From an uncultured Bacteroidota bacterium (GTDB lineage Bacteria; Bacteroidota; Bacteroidia; Bacteroidales; P3), in the NCBI GenBank assembly GCA_902784465.1, contig CACZUZ010000003.1, positions 29,448 to 93,447 of the forward strand: a stretch of DNA of 64,000 bases, given 5' to 3'. The notes under the pieces were generated by a model. It ran no database searches and was not told the origin of the DNA. It saw only the letters and a program-made list of their open reading frames with translations. The position numbers were made by a program, and so were the translations under genes. Positions 42,129-51,394 of this stretch are shown in pieces (position 1 is the first letter of the stretch; every line of letters starts with the position of its first letter).

Positions 42129-43346
42129 ATGCCACAGATTTCACATAAAGGCCTTGAGCTGCCCCAGTCGGCAATCCGCAAACTTGTACCCTTCGCCGAC
42201 GCAGCCAAAGAGCGTGGAATTCACGTCTACCATCTCAACATCGGACAGCCAGATATCGAGACCCCCAAGGGTGCCCTGAAGGCTCTGTCCGAGACAGCCC
42301 TCGAACTGCCACAGTGGAAAGGTGTTCTGGAGTACAGCCACTCAGCCGGTATCCCCAGCTATCGCCGTGCCCTTTGCAACTACTACCATCGTCATGGCAT
42401 CGACGTGACTCCCAACCAGATAATTGTCACCACTGGCGGTAGCGAGGCTCTCCAGATGGCCTTCACCGTCTGCCTGAACCCTGGCGACGAGATCATCATC
42501 CCCGAGCCTTACTACACCAACTACAACACTTTTGCCAAACTCTGCGACGCCAAGATTGTCACCATCCCCAGCGACATCAAGACCGGCTTTGCACTGCCCC
42601 CCATCGAGGAATTCGAGAAGGTTATCACCCCACGCACCAAGGCCATCATGATATGCAACCCCAACAACCCCACGGGTTACCTCTACACCCACGAGGAACT
42701 CCTCAAGGTTGCCGGCCTGGTGAAGAAATATGACCTCTATCTCTTCGCCGACGAGGTGTACCGCGAATTCTGCTACGACGGACATAAGCATTTCAGCGTC
42801 ATGCAGCTTGAAGGCCTCGAGCGCAACACCATCCTTTTCGACTCCGTCTCAAAGCGTTACAGCGCATGCGGCGCACGTGTGGGCTGCCTGGTGACACGCA
42901 ACAGTGAAGTCTATGCCATCGCTATGCGCCTGGCCCAGGCTCGCCTCTCCCCACCGTCGTTCGGCCAAATTTTCGGCGAAGCCGCTGTCGATACTCCACA
43001 AGAATATTTCGACGCCGTTCAGGCCGAATATGTTGCACGCCGCAACGTCATCGTCGAGGGCGTCAACAAGATTCCAGGCTGCTTCTGCCCAATGCCTAAA
43101 GGCGCTTTCTACACCGTCATCGACCTTCCCATCGACGACAGCGACAAGTTCTGCCAGTGGCTGCTTACTGACTTCTCCTACGAGGGTGCCACCGTCATGC
43201 TGGCCCCCGCCACAGGCTTCTATGTGGATCCCGAGCAGGGTCGCCATCAGGCTCGCATCACCTACTGCATCTGCATCGAAGACCTCCGGAAAGCCATGAA
43301 GTGCCTCGAAGAGGCTCTGAAAGTCTATCCTGGAAGAACAAGATAA
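42129..43346 (+). CDS. Class I/II PLP-dependent aminotransferase (aspartate aminotransferase type)
   Basis: 405 residues. PLP-binding Lys242 lies in FDSVSKRYSACGARVGCL. MICNPNNPTGYLYT and the Asp in LFADEVYREF are the other cofactor contacts, and the C-terminal Arg in HQARITYCI binds the substrate carboxylate. It transfers amino groups between amino acids and 2-oxoacids. The ATG at 42129 is 21 bases after the previous terminator. The exact amino-donor preference cannot be read from the sequence. A strong terminator follows. Confidence 0.92.
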   Translation: MPQISHKGLELPQSAIRKLVPFADAAKERGIHVYHLNIGQPDIETPKGALKALSETALELPQWKGVLEYSHSAGIPSYRRALCNYYHRHGIDVTPNQIIVTTGGSEALQMAFTVCLNPGDEIIIPEPYYTNYNTFAKLCDAKIVTIPSDIKTGFALPPIEEFEKVITPRTKAIMICNPNNPTGYLYTHEELLKVAGLVKKYDLYLFADEVYREFCYDGHKHFSVMQLEGLERNTILFDSVSKRYSACGARVGCLVTRNSEVYAIAMRLAQARLSPPSFGQIFGEAAVDTPQEYFDAVQAEYVARRNVIVEGVNKIPGCFCPMPKGAFYTVIDLPIDDSDKFCQWLLTDFSYEGATVMLAPATGFYVDPEQGRHQARITYCICIEDLRKAMKCLEEALKVYPGRTR

Positions 43347-43366
43347 CACACACATTAACAACAAAC

Positions 43367-43400
43367 AAAAGGACAACCACAGTCTGCGGTTGTCCTTTTT
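43367..43400 (+). terminator. Rho-independent terminator of the aminotransferase gene
   Basis: AAAAGGACAACC (43367-43378) pairs perfectly with GGTTGTCCTTTT (43388-43399). Confidence 0.92.
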
Positions 43401-43421
43401 GGCATTAATTAACAGTTCACA

Positions 43422-43895
43422 ATGACACGCGAAGAGAAACGCCTGCGGGTAATTCAAGCCCTTATTGCTCACCAGCAACACATTGCCAATGTGGCAAAAC
43501 AGGAAATGGACTCTGCCCAGCAGCAGAGCAACGACTATGGCGCCAACGTCGACCGCTACGACAGCTACCGCACCAAGATGATGAGAGCACGGGACATGTA
43601 CGCCAAACAGTTGTCGGCTGCCAACGCCAGTCTGCGATTCCTCAACGAAACCATCGCCATGAAACCCTTCGACAAGGCGGAGCATGGATCCATCGTGGTC
43701 ACCGACAAACAGCGTTTCTTCATGAGCATCGGTGCCGGCAAGTTCGTGGTGAACGACAACGAGTCTCCCACCGGCATGCAATACTATTTCGCCATCAGCG
43801 CCCAGACGCCCATCTACCTGGCAATGAGAGGCAAGAGCATTGGCGACAGCTTCATTATGAATGGAATAACCCAAACAATCAAAGAGATCTTCTAA
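43422..43895 (+). CDS. GreA/GreB C-terminal-like small protein
   Basis: 157 residues: an N-terminal helical part (about 1-75, QHQQHIANVAKQEM-like) and a C-terminal beta domain resembling the GreA/B FKBP-like fold (GSIVVTDKQRFFMSIGAGKF, then ISAQTPIYLAMRGKSIGDSF). It lacks the usual acidic loop tip of GreA, so it may bind RNA polymerase without cleavage stimulation (inference). It is separated by one base from the sialidase-like gene and probably shares its transcript. Such proteins are often annotated as hypothetical in Bacteroidetes. Confidence 0.65.
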   Translation: MTREEKRLRVIQALIAHQQHIANVAKQEMDSAQQQSNDYGANVDRYDSYRTKMMRARDMYAKQLSAANASLRFLNETIAMKPFDKAEHGSIVVTDKQRFFMSIGAGKFVVNDNESPTGMQYYFAISAQTPIYLAMRGKSIGDSFIMNGITQTIKEIF

Positions 43896-43896
43896 A

Positions 43897-45081
43897 ATGA
43901 AAAGAACACTATCCCTGGTTCTCTGCATCCTGCTCCTAAGCTCCAGCTGTAAAAAAAACGAGAGCAAACCCCTAGCCGAAACGCCTTCCGCTGCCGACAA
44001 CCCCGCTTTCGTCGACACGGCGACATTCTTCGAAGTAAGGCTCTATGCCCCAGGCGACTATGGCAGCAGCAACTGGCGTATACCGGCATTGCTTTGCCTT
44101 GAGGATGGCAGCCTGCTCTCGGTTTGCGACAAGCGCAAATACAACGAGAGCGACCTGCCGGAGGACATCGACCTCGTGGCGAGCCGCAGCATCGACGGCG
44201 GCCGCACTTGGAGCGAGCCGGTGACCCTTGCTCAAGGGACAGGGCGCAAACATGGATATGGCGATGCAGCACTGGTGCAGTGTGAGAATGGCGACATCAT
44301 CTGTGCCTTTGCCGGTGGTAATGGCTACTTTGCATCCAGCGAAGTCGACCCTATACGCACATACGTATGCCGCAGCACTGACGGCGGCAGAACATGGGGT
44401 GAGCCTTTGGAGGTCACCTCCCAGCTGTGGGGCAGCCAGGCCACCAACAGCGTCTGCAAGAACTACCGAGGATGCTTCTTTTCATCAGGCAACGGCCTGC
44501 GGCTGCGTCGAGGCAACCATGCCGGGCGTGTCATGTTTGCAGTGCCCATGCTTCGTAATGGCGAGAATGTGTCCGACAACTTTGTCGTCTACAGCGACGA
44601 CAACGGACACACCTGGAACGTCTCTTTCCGTGCCTACAAAGGTGGCGACGAAGCCAAACTCATGGAACTCACCGACGGCCGTCTGCTACTAAGCACACGC
44701 CAAAATGGCGCACGCGGATACAACATCTCGACCGACGGCGGCGAGAGGTGGGGGCAGCAGGGACGATGGAACGAGATGACCACCAACGCCTGCAATGGCG
44801 ACATGCTGCGAGTGATGGCCATCGACCAAGGTGACAGCATAGACCTGCTGCTGCACAGCCTGCCAAACTCCATGCAACGCGAGAACGTGAGCCTCTTCGC
44901 AAGCCGCGACGAAGGTGCTAGTTGGCAACACGTAAAGACCCTCTTCGAGGGCCCTTCGGTATACTCCTCGCTCACCCTGATGCCCAACCGCTGCGTCGGC
45001 GTCCTCCTCGAAAAGAACCCCGACGGAGCCTGCGAGATATGGTTTCAGCAGTGGCCGGTAAGGGAACTGCTGCCAGAATGA
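43897..45081 (+). CDS. Sialidase-like (BNR/Asp-box) lipoprotein
   Basis: 394 residues. Signal peptide with lipobox SSSC (Cys18). Six-blade propeller with Asp-boxes SIDGGRTW, STDGGRTW, SDDNGHTW, STDGGERW and SRDEGASW and the Arg-containing YGSSNWRIPALL (FRIP-like motif) at the N-terminus. GH33 exo-sialidases remove terminal sialic acid from glycans. The FRIP Arg, an Asp (DLVASR region) and a YG-type Tyr are plausible catalytic residues but were not aligned. No other sialic-acid genes are nearby. Envelope-anchored. Confidence 0.85.
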   Translation: MKRTLSLVLCILLLSSSCKKNESKPLAETPSAADNPAFVDTATFFEVRLYAPGDYGSSNWRIPALLCLEDGSLLSVCDKRKYNESDLPEDIDLVASRSIDGGRTWSEPVTLAQGTGRKHGYGDAALVQCENGDIICAFAGGNGYFASSEVDPIRTYVCRSTDGGRTWGEPLEVTSQLWGSQATNSVCKNYRGCFFSSGNGLRLRRGNHAGRVMFAVPMLRNGENVSDNFVVYSDDNGHTWNVSFRAYKGGDEAKLMELTDGRLLLSTRQNGARGYNISTDGGERWGQQGRWNEMTTNACNGDMLRVMAIDQGDSIDLLLHSLPNSMQRENVSLFASRDEGASWQHVKTLFEGPSVYSSLTLMPNRCVGVLLEKNPDGACEIWFQQWPVRELLPE

Positions 45082-45130
45082 ATCAAAAAAATCACTACTT
45101 TTAGGGATTTCACAGTCGACCGGAAACTAG

Positions 45131-45138
45131 TAACTTTG
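45131..45138 (+). promoter_or_regulatory. -7 box (TAACTTTG) of feoB
   Basis: TAACTTTGC lies 26 bases upstream of the feoB ATG at 45165. No clear Fur-box is seen around it. Confidence 0.65.
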
Positions 45139-45164
45139 CAAACGATTTGAAATAGTCATTTGCC

Positions 45165-47600
45165 ATGCTACTCTCTGAATTACAAACCGGTAAGAAGGGT
45201 GTTGTGGTGCGTGTTGCCGGTCACGGAGCTTTCCGCAAGCGCATCATCGAGATGGGTTTCATCAAAGATGTCACCGTCGAAGCCATCCTCAACGCCCCAC
45301 TCAAAGACCCTATCAAATACCGGATACTGAACTTCGAAGTCTCGCTACGCCGCAGCGACGCCATGAAAGTTGAGATTGTCAGCGAGGAAGAGGCCGAACG
45401 CGAGATTGTCAATCACGACGACTTCAAGCCTCTCGAAGACCCCAACTGCGATGCAATGCATCATATCGCCGAGGAACGCAAAAAGACCATCAATGTCGCC
45501 CTCGTCGGCAATCCAAACTGCGGCAAGACAAGCATTTTCAACATCGCCGCCCACGCCCATGAACGTGTTGGCAACTATAGCGGTGTGACTGTCGACGAGA
45601 AGGTGGGCACATTCACTCATGGCGGCTACACCTTCAACCTCATCGACCTGCCTGGCACATACTCTCTCAGCGCCTACTCGCCCGAGGAGCTATACGTCCG
45701 CAAACACATCATCGAGAAAAACCCCGACATCATCCTCAACGTGGTGGACGGCAGCAACCTGGAACGCAACCTCTACCTCACCACCCAGCTCATCGACATG
45801 GACATCACTATGGTGATGGCCCTCAACATGTACGACGAACTCCAGCGTAGCGGCGACCAACTCGACATCGAGCAGCTCTCCACCCTGCTGGGCATGCCCA
45901 TAATACCCACCACAGGACGCAGCGGTGACGGCATCGACCGACTCTTCGACAAAATCATCGAGGTGTTCGAAGGCCGCGACAATAAGACACGCCACATCCA
46001 CGTAAACCACGGAAAAGAGCTTGAACAATGCATCAAAAAACTCCGCACAGAGCTGTATGAACATGGCTTCAGCGACAGCCTTTCAACCCGTTTCCTCAGC
46101 ATCAAACTGCTGGAAAACGACCATCAACTAGAGCAATACACCAGCGAACGCGACCCCGATGGCAGCGTGCTGAAGATGCGCGACGAGATTGCTTCGCAGT
46201 TCAAGAGAAACAGCGGCCGTCGCCTGGTGGACAAGGACATCAGCAAAGGTCATCAAGTCTCTGTAGATGATGAACAACAGGACATTGAGAGTGCCATCAC
46301 CGATGCAAAATATGCATTTGTACGCGGAGCCTTGGCGGAATGCTACCACAAAAACGAGAAAAGCACACTGCATGCCCACACCGACAAAATTGATGCCATC
46401 GTGACCCACCGGTGGCTCGGCTACCCCGTGTTTCTCATCTTCATGTTCATCACCTTCTATTGCACCTTTGCCCTTGGTGCATACCCTATGGATTGGCTCG
46501 AGACTCTCTTCGCCTGGATGGGCGACATTGTGGGCGACGCAATGAGCGACGGTCCACTGAAAAGCCTAATATGCGACGGCATCATCGCCGGTGTCGGCTC
46601 TGTTCTTGTTTTTCTGCCTAATATACTGATTCTATATCTCTTTATATCATTCATGGAGGATAGCGGCTATATGGCACGCGCGGCATTCATCATGGACAAG
46701 CTGATGCACCGCATGGGGCTCCACGGCAAGAGCTTCATACCTATGATTATGGGATTCGGCTGCAATGTGCCAGCCGTCATGGCCACACGCACCATCGAGG
46801 ACCGCAAGAGCCGATTGCTTACGATGCTGGTGATACCCATGATGAGCTGCTCGGCACGCATCCCTGTCTACGTCATCCTTGTCTCCGCCTTCTTCAGCCA
46901 TTATGCCGCGCTCGTCCTCACGGGGCTCTACCTGTTAGGCATGGTCATGGCTGTACTCATGGCCAAGCTGTTCAGCCGCTTCGTGGTGAAAGGCGACAGC
47001 CTTCCTTTCGTCATGGAGCTCCCCCCCTACCGCATGCCTACAGCCAAAGCCGTGCTACGCCACACCTGGGAGAAAGGCAAGGAATACCTCAAGAAGATGG
47101 GTACCATCATTCTGGCCGCCAGCATCATCGTATGGGCACTGAGCTACTTTCCAACCAACGAGGATCGCCGCGTCCAGGCAGAAAACTCCTATATGGCAAA
47201 AATCGGCAAGACCATCGAACCCGCCATGCGTCCCTGCGGTTTCGACTGGCGACAGAGCGTGTCGCTTCTGTCCGGCGTAGGTGCCAAGGAGGTTGTGGCA
47301 AGCACTATGGCCGTGGTCTCCTCCACCAGCAGCGACGAGGCGGAGCTGCTGGAGGAGGACTTCGAGAGCGAGGAGGGCGAGAGCCGCATCAGCGAACTGA
47401 TACGCAATAACATGGCTCCTCTCTCCGCAGCCTCTATGCTGCTCTTCATCCTGCTCTATATGCCCTGCATCAGCACCATCATCGCTATCAAGAATGAAAG
47501 CGGCCGCTGGCGTTGGGCGTTCTTCACTATGGCATACACCATCGGCCTGGCATGGATAGCATCCACACTCCTGTTCCAAATAGGGTCACTACTGCTATGA
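45165..47600 (+). CDS. feoB: FeoAB fusion ferrous-iron transporter
   Basis: 811 residues. An N-terminal FeoA-like SH3 domain (about 1-75, LSELQTGKKGVVVRVAGHGA), a GTPase domain with G1 GNPNCGKTS at 115-123 and DLPGTYSL as G3, a helical spacer and then 9-10 membrane helices with the Gate motifs (GYMARAAFIMDK, GFGCNVPAVMATRT). It imports Fe(II) across the inner membrane, powered or gated by GTP. FeoA is fused to FeoB, which is common in Bacteroidetes. The stop overlaps the next small gene (ATGA). Confidence 0.96.
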   Translation: MLLSELQTGKKGVVVRVAGHGAFRKRIIEMGFIKDVTVEAILNAPLKDPIKYRILNFEVSLRRSDAMKVEIVSEEEAEREIVNHDDFKPLEDPNCDAMHHIAEERKKTINVALVGNPNCGKTSIFNIAAHAHERVGNYSGVTVDEKVGTFTHGGYTFNLIDLPGTYSLSAYSPEELYVRKHIIEKNPDIILNVVDGSNLERNLYLTTQLIDMDITMVMALNMYDELQRSGDQLDIEQLSTLLGMPIIPTTGRSGDGIDRLFDKIIEVFEGRDNKTRHIHVNHGKELEQCIKKLRTELYEHGFSDSLSTRFLSIKLLENDHQLEQYTSERDPDGSVLKMRDEIASQFKRNSGRRLVDKDISKGHQVSVDDEQQDIESAITDAKYAFVRGALAECYHKNEKSTLHAHTDKIDAIVTHRWLGYPVFLIFMFITFYCTFALGAYPMDWLETLFAWMGDIVGDAMSDGPLKSLICDGIIAGVGSVLVFLPNILILYLFISFMEDSGYMARAAFIMDKLMHRMGLHGKSFIPMIMGFGCNVPAVMATRTIEDRKSRLLTMLVIPMMSCSARIPVYVILVSAFFSHYAALVLTGLYLLGMVMAVLMAKLFSRFVVKGDSLPFVMELPPYRMPTAKAVLRHTWEKGKEYLKKMGTIILAASIIVWALSYFPTNEDRRVQAENSYMAKIGKTIEPAMRPCGFDWRQSVSLLSGVGAKEVVASTMAVVSSTSSDEAELLEEDFESEEGESRISELIRNNMAPLSAASMLLFILLYMPCISTIIAIKNESGRWRWAFFTMAYTIGLAWIASTLLFQIGSLLL

Positions 47601-47752
47601 TTCAAACACTCTTCGTGATAATAATCCTTCTCGTCACCCTCTTTTTCGTCGTTCGATGGATTGTGCGACTAATAAAGGGTGATAAAGGCGGTTGCGGATG
47701 TGGCTGCAATTGCAAATGCAATAACTGTCCTCATAAACGCAACGACATATAA
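47597..47752 (+). CDS. Small Cys-rich membrane protein coupled to feoB
   Basis: 51 residues starting at an ATG overlapping the feoB stop. One membrane helix (LFVIIILLVTLFFVVRWIV) is followed by a short Lys-rich loop and the cluster GCGCGCNCKCNNCPHK, with six Cys and a His. Such FeoB-associated Cys-rich proteins may bind the incoming metal at the cytoplasmic side; that is inference. It is followed by a terminator. Confidence 0.85.
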   Translation: MIQTLFVIIILLVTLFFVVRWIVRLIKGDKGGCGCGCNCKCNNCPHKRNDI

Positions 47753-47757
47753 CATTC

Positions 47758-47797
47758 AAAAGGCACCATCGATTATTTCGAAAGTGCCTTTATTCTT
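47758..47797 (+). terminator. Terminator of the feo operon
   Basis: AAAAGGCAC (47758-47766) pairs with GTGCCTTT (47784-47791) with a large loop, followed by ATTCTTT. Moderate match. Confidence 0.7.
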
Positions 47798-47826
47798 TAG
47801 CCACAGACGATTAAATGGGGAAGCTA

Positions 47827-48726
47827 TTAAATCTCAGCGATTTCTTTTGGTGTCAGACCTGTTATTTTCTCAATCAATTCATGGGTCATACCCTCACTTT
47901 TCATCTTCCTGGCAATATCCATCTGCGCAGATTGTCTTCCCTGCACGATTCCCTGTTCCATTCCTTGTCGTAGGCCTTTCTCCATACCTTTCTCCATACC
48001 TTCCTCCACCCCGTCCAGTCTTGACTTCTCAAGAGTTGCGAGGTTATCGAGATATATCTTGCGGCTTTCGTCATACTGCATCCTCTCTATTTTGCTGAGG
48101 GCTGCAGTCTCGCATATCTGCGACAGCTTTTGGAACACAGCATGCTGTGCCGCCCATGGCAAACGCTCGAGGACTGTCATGTGTTTGAGTATATATATCC
48201 ATCGGTCGAAGGTGGTTTCGCACTCGTCGACATCCTTCCGGAATTCTGGCAGCTGGAGGTATGTCATGCGAATCTTGTCACTAAAAACCTCATGCGTGGC
48301 GGTGTCCATCAACGCCACGTCGGTGCGGAAGCGCCTGTCAAAGTTCGAGCTGTGGAAGTTCATGAAAAAGATACCGTAGACAGCATCAATCTCATAAAGT
48401 CTCCCCTCGTCGCCACGCTTGCTCTGCTCGACAATAGCCTTGGAGAGATAAAGTAGGGCTCTTTCCTTGAAATGCAGCTGGTCCTTGTTCTGCATCTCGA
48501 CAATGATATTCTCGCCCGTCGAGGTACGACAATAGACATCGTAGATAAGGCCGCGGTCGCGTGCGTTTTCGGGCAGTTGCTCCTTGTCGAGGAATGTCAC
48601 ATCCTCAATGTGGCGTTCCCCCTCCATAAGGCTGTTGAGAAAATCGACAAGCAAATCCTTCGACACCTCCTGCCCGAAAATACGCTTGAAACCCACGTCT
48701 GTAAAGGGATTTATAAATTTCGACAT
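47827..48726 (-). CDS. Rpn/PD-(D/E)XK nuclease-family protein
   Basis: 299 residues from the ATG at 48726 (start MSKFINPFTDVGFKRIFG, the family N-terminus). An upstream in-frame ATG at 48804 lies before the promoter and is rejected. LIYDVYCRTSTGENIIVEMQ is the PD-(D/E)XK core: Asp, then ExQ. The C-terminal tail is a Gly/Met-rich repeat (GMEKGMEKGLRQGMEQG). These proteins are recombination-promoting nucleases or transposase-like and often spread as accessory genes. A -7 box TACCTTTG lies near 48758. Confidence 0.88.
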   Translation of the reverse strand: MSKFINPFTDVGFKRIFGQEVSKDLLVDFLNSLMEGERHIEDVTFLDKEQLPENARDRGLIYDVYCRTSTGENIIVEMQNKDQLHFKERALLYLSKAIVEQSKRGDEGRLYEIDAVYGIFFMNFHSSNFDRRFRTDVALMDTATHEVFSDKIRMTYLQLPEFRKDVDECETTFDRWIYILKHMTVLERLPWAAQHAVFQKLSQICETAALSKIERMQYDESRKIYLDNLATLEKSRLDGVEEGMEKGMEKGLRQGMEQGIVQGRQSAQMDIARKMKSEGMTHELIEKITGLTPKEIAEI

Positions 48727-49063
48727 GACACTATTTCCTTTTGTTTTCAAATTGCAAAGGTACACAAAAATTTCTGAAACACAGACAGACTCACGAAAAA
48801 ACAATTACTGCAACGCAAATCACCCTTAATCACCCCCAATGATAATTCATGGTTAATTCATGACAATTCGTGTTTCTCCAAAGTCACAAAAGAAGCAATT
48901 GAAAAAGATATTTTCGTTTATTATTCAGAACAGCTCAACTATTCGGAATATTTTTTGTATTTTTGCAAATCGATTTTCTTGTGCTTATTAGCATTCTATT
49001 CATTTATAACCAATCATTTAAATACTCACCTCTAACAACCTGAAAGGTCACCAGTCTCTTGCC
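48727..49063. other. Intergenic region between Rpn gene and MNT gene
   Basis: Divergent spacer of 337 bp. It holds the Rpn promoter (TACCTTTG on the minus strand), degenerate AATTCATG/AATTCGTG words (48841-48875) and the plus-strand -7 box TATTTTTG (48958-48965) of the MNT-HEPN-asnS operon. No gene seen. Confidence 0.7.
48958..48965 (+). promoter_or_regulatory. -7 box (TATTTTTG) of the MNT-HEPN-asnS operon
   Basis: TATTTTTGC, about 100 bases upstream of the MNT ATG at 49064. No second box is seen before asnS, so asnS appears to depend on this one. Confidence 0.6.
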
Positions 49064-49378
49064 ATGACAAAGGATGATATTAAAAAAAAATTGTCTGACA
49101 CAGCCGCCAAGGTATTACCCACTGACGGTGAAGCGTGGCTCTATGGTTCACAAGCCAGAGGCTCGGCCAACAGAGACTCCGATTGGGACATTCTAGTACT
49201 GCTTGAAAAAGAGAGTCTTGACCATACGGATTTTAACAACTATGCCTTCCCATTTATTGAAACAGGATGGGACGTTAATGCAATGGTAAGTCCAATCCTA
49301 CTGACAAAAAAGGAATGGGAAGCCAGCAGTTTCACCCCTTTTTATAAAAATGTAATAAACGACCGCATCGCATTATGA
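49064..49378 (+). CDS. MNT-type nucleotidyltransferase (antitoxin-like)
   Basis: 104 residues. The minimal nucleotidyltransferase signature is LYGSQARGSANRDSDWD: GS at 28-29, metal-binding Asp40 and Asp42. In HEPN/MNT toxin-antitoxin pairs this enzyme AMPylates the HEPN toxin and neutralises it. It overlaps the HEPN gene by 4 nt (ATGA). It precedes asnS in an apparent operon, an unusual context. Confidence 0.88.
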   Translation: MTKDDIKKKLSDTAAKVLPTDGEAWLYGSQARGSANRDSDWDILVLLEKESLDHTDFNNYAFPFIETGWDVNAMVSPILLTKKEWEASSFTPFYKNVINDRIAL

Positions 49379-49791
49379 GTTTGTCCGAAGAAGAAAGATA
49401 CGCACTTGTTTGTTATCGTATTGAAAAGGCGAGAACCACACTCGAACAAGTGAAAAACATCGTGTCAACGGGATACTGGGACATGATTGCCAACAGATTG
49501 TATTACGCCGCGTACTATGCCGTATCTGCTTTGCTTCTTCAAAGTGGGTATTCCGTTCAAACCCATCATGGAATAATCCAGATGCTAGGGCTTCACTTTA
49601 TCAAAACCGGCATAATTGACAAAGAGTTTGGCTCACTCTATGGGCAGCTGTTCTCTCTTCGCCAAACCGGCGATTATGGCGACACCTTTGGACTTACAGA
49701 AAGACAAGTATTACCACTACTGCCACAAACTGAAAAATTTATTAAGGATATAGCTTCACTTATCGAAAAAACAAACAACACACAACAATAA
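49375..49791 (+). CDS. HEPN-domain protein (toxin-like)
   Basis: 138 residues. All-helical HEPN fold with [19 protein letters not shown] and RQTGDY (Arg96-Tyr101). HEPN proteins paired with MNT enzymes can act as RNases on tRNA. The strict Rx4-6H motif is not evident, so RNase activity is uncertain. The stop TAA overlaps the asnS ATG (TAATG), giving strict coupling. Confidence 0.85.
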   Translation: MSLSEEERYALVCYRIEKARTTLEQVKNIVSTGYWDMIANRLYYAAYYAVSALLLQSGYSVQTHHGIIQMLGLHFIKTGIIDKEFGSLYGQLFSLRQTGDYGDTFGLTERQVLPLLPQTEKFIKDIASLIEKTNNTQQ

Positions 49792-51194
49792 TGAAACGCT
49801 ACGAAATCAAATATTTGCTGAAAGAAGATGTGAGTACCCTGATAGGTACCACGATATGTGTAAAAGGCTGGGTCCGCACCAAACGCGGCAACAAGAATGT
49901 CGCCTTCCTGGCAGTAAACGACGGCTCTATTATCCATAACATCCAGGTCGTTGCCGACCCAGCCAAGTTCGAAGAGGAACTTAAACGCATCACAACCGGC
50001 GCCTGCATAGGCGTAGAGGGCAAGCTCGTAGAGAGCCAAGGAAGCGGCCAAGCCGTTGAAGTCCAAGCCGAAAACATTATCGTTTACGGTGAGGCTGACC
50101 CAAACACCTATCCACTTCAGAAAAAAGGTCACTCGATGGAGTTCCTGCGTGAGATTGGACACCTACGCCTGCGTACCAACACTTTCGGAGCTGTGATGCG
50201 CCTTCGCCACAATATGGCAATGGCCATCCACACCTTCTTCCACGAACGTGGCTTCTTCTATTTCCACACTCCCCTTATCACCGCCAGCGACTGCGAGGGT
50301 GCCGGCGAGATGTTCCACGTAAGCACTCTCGACCCCGAGAATCCTCCCCGCAAAGAGGATGGCAGCATCGACTGGGAACAGGACTTCTTCGGCAAGTTCA
50401 CAGCCCTCACCGTCAGCGGACAGCTGGAAGGCGAGTTGGGTGCCACCTCTCTAGGCAAAATCTACACCTTCGGCCCCACATTCCGCGCCGAGAACAGCAA
50501 CACTCCGCGCCACCTCGCCGAATTCTGGATGATCGAGCCCGAAATGGCCTTCTACCAGCTCGACGAACTCACCGCTCTCGAGGAAGAGTTCATCAAATAC
50601 TGCGTCCGCTGGGCTCTCGACCACTGCATGGACGACCTTGAGTTCCTCAACAAGATGATTGACAATGGACTCATCGAGCGTCTCCGTAGCGTCATCGACA
50701 CCGACTTCGTGCGCCTGCCCTACACCGAGGGCATCAAGATATTGGAAGAGGCCGTAGCCAAAGGCCACAAGTTCGAGTTCCCCGTCAGCTGGGGTGTCGA
50801 CCTGGCCTCAGAGCATGAACGCTACCTCGTCGAACAGCACTTCAAGAAGCCTGTCATCATGATTGACTACCCCAAGGAAATCAAGGCTTTCTACATGAAG
50901 CAGAACGAAGACGGCAAGACCGTGCAGGGCACCGACGTACTCTTCCCGCAGATTGGCGAAATCATCGGTGGCTCTGTCCGCGAAGAGAACTACGACAAGC
51001 TGATGAACCGCATTAACGAGCTCAACATCCCGATGAAGGACATGTGGTGGTATCTCGACACACGCCGCTACGGAAGCTGCCCACACGCCGGCTTCGGCCT
51101 CGGATTCGAACGCCTCATGCTCTTCGTCACCGGCATGGCCAACATCCGCGACGTCATCCCCTTCCCCCGCACCCCGAAGACAGCAGAATTCTAG
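49791..51194 (+). CDS. asnS: Asparaginyl-tRNA synthetase
   Basis: 467 residues. An N-terminal OB-fold tRNA-binding domain (about 1-125, [21 protein letters not shown]) and a class II core with motif 2 [20 protein letters not shown] and the C-terminal [13 protein letters not shown] motif 3. It attaches asparagine to tRNA-Asn. It starts inside the HEPN stop codon and has no promoter of its own that I can see. A perfect terminator follows. Confidence 0.96.
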   Translation: MKRYEIKYLLKEDVSTLIGTTICVKGWVRTKRGNKNVAFLAVNDGSIIHNIQVVADPAKFEEELKRITTGACIGVEGKLVESQGSGQAVEVQAENIIVYGEADPNTYPLQKKGHSMEFLREIGHLRLRTNTFGAVMRLRHNMAMAIHTFFHERGFFYFHTPLITASDCEGAGEMFHVSTLDPENPPRKEDGSIDWEQDFFGKFTALTVSGQLEGELGATSLGKIYTFGPTFRAENSNTPRHLAEFWMIEPEMAFYQLDELTALEEEFIKYCVRWALDHCMDDLEFLNKMIDNGLIERLRSVIDTDFVRLPYTEGIKILEEAVAKGHKFEFPVSWGVDLASEHERYLVEQHFKKPVIMIDYPKEIKAFYMKQNEDGKTVQGTDVLFPQIGEIIGGSVREENYDKLMNRINELNIPMKDMWWYLDTRRYGSCPHAGFGLGFERLMLFVTGMANIRDVIPFPRTPKTAEF

Positions 51195-51223
51195 AATCTG
51201 CGTACTCCATAGTGCAAAAAATC

Positions 51224-51263
51224 AACAAAACTGCACACTCAAATGCGCAGTTTTGTTTTTTTT
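51224..51263 (+). terminator. Terminator of asnS
   Basis: ACAAAACTGC (51225-51234) pairs with GCAGTTTTGT (51247-51256), followed by seven T. Confidence 0.92.
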
Positions 51264-51320
51264 ATGATTATCCGTATAATGCCCAATTTTGTTTTGACGA
51301 GGTCGCTATGATAACTTTTT

Positions 51321-51394
51321 TCTACGGAGGAAAGGAGGAAAGGAGGGGTGCGCCTTCGGCGCACAAGAACTCCCCTACTCCTCAACTCCGTAGA
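51321..51394. other. Nested long hairpin with GGAGG repeats and a GC-rich tip
   Basis: Outer arms TCTACGGAG/CTCCGTAGA (51321-51329 and 51386-51394) enclose three GGAGG-type purine blocks on the left and CTCCCCTACTCCT on the right. The tip is GTGCGC-CTTCG-GCGCAC (51348-51364). The whole fold is about 74 nt. It lies in the 363-bp gap between asnS and the next lipoprotein and codes for no ORF. Could be a structured RNA, a small mobile element or a regulatory hairpin. Confidence 0.7.

Noticed and set aside
47827-48726. Complete insertion sequence
   Set aside because: The Rpn/PD-(D/E)XK protein is transposase-related, but no terminal inverted repeats or target duplications are seen.
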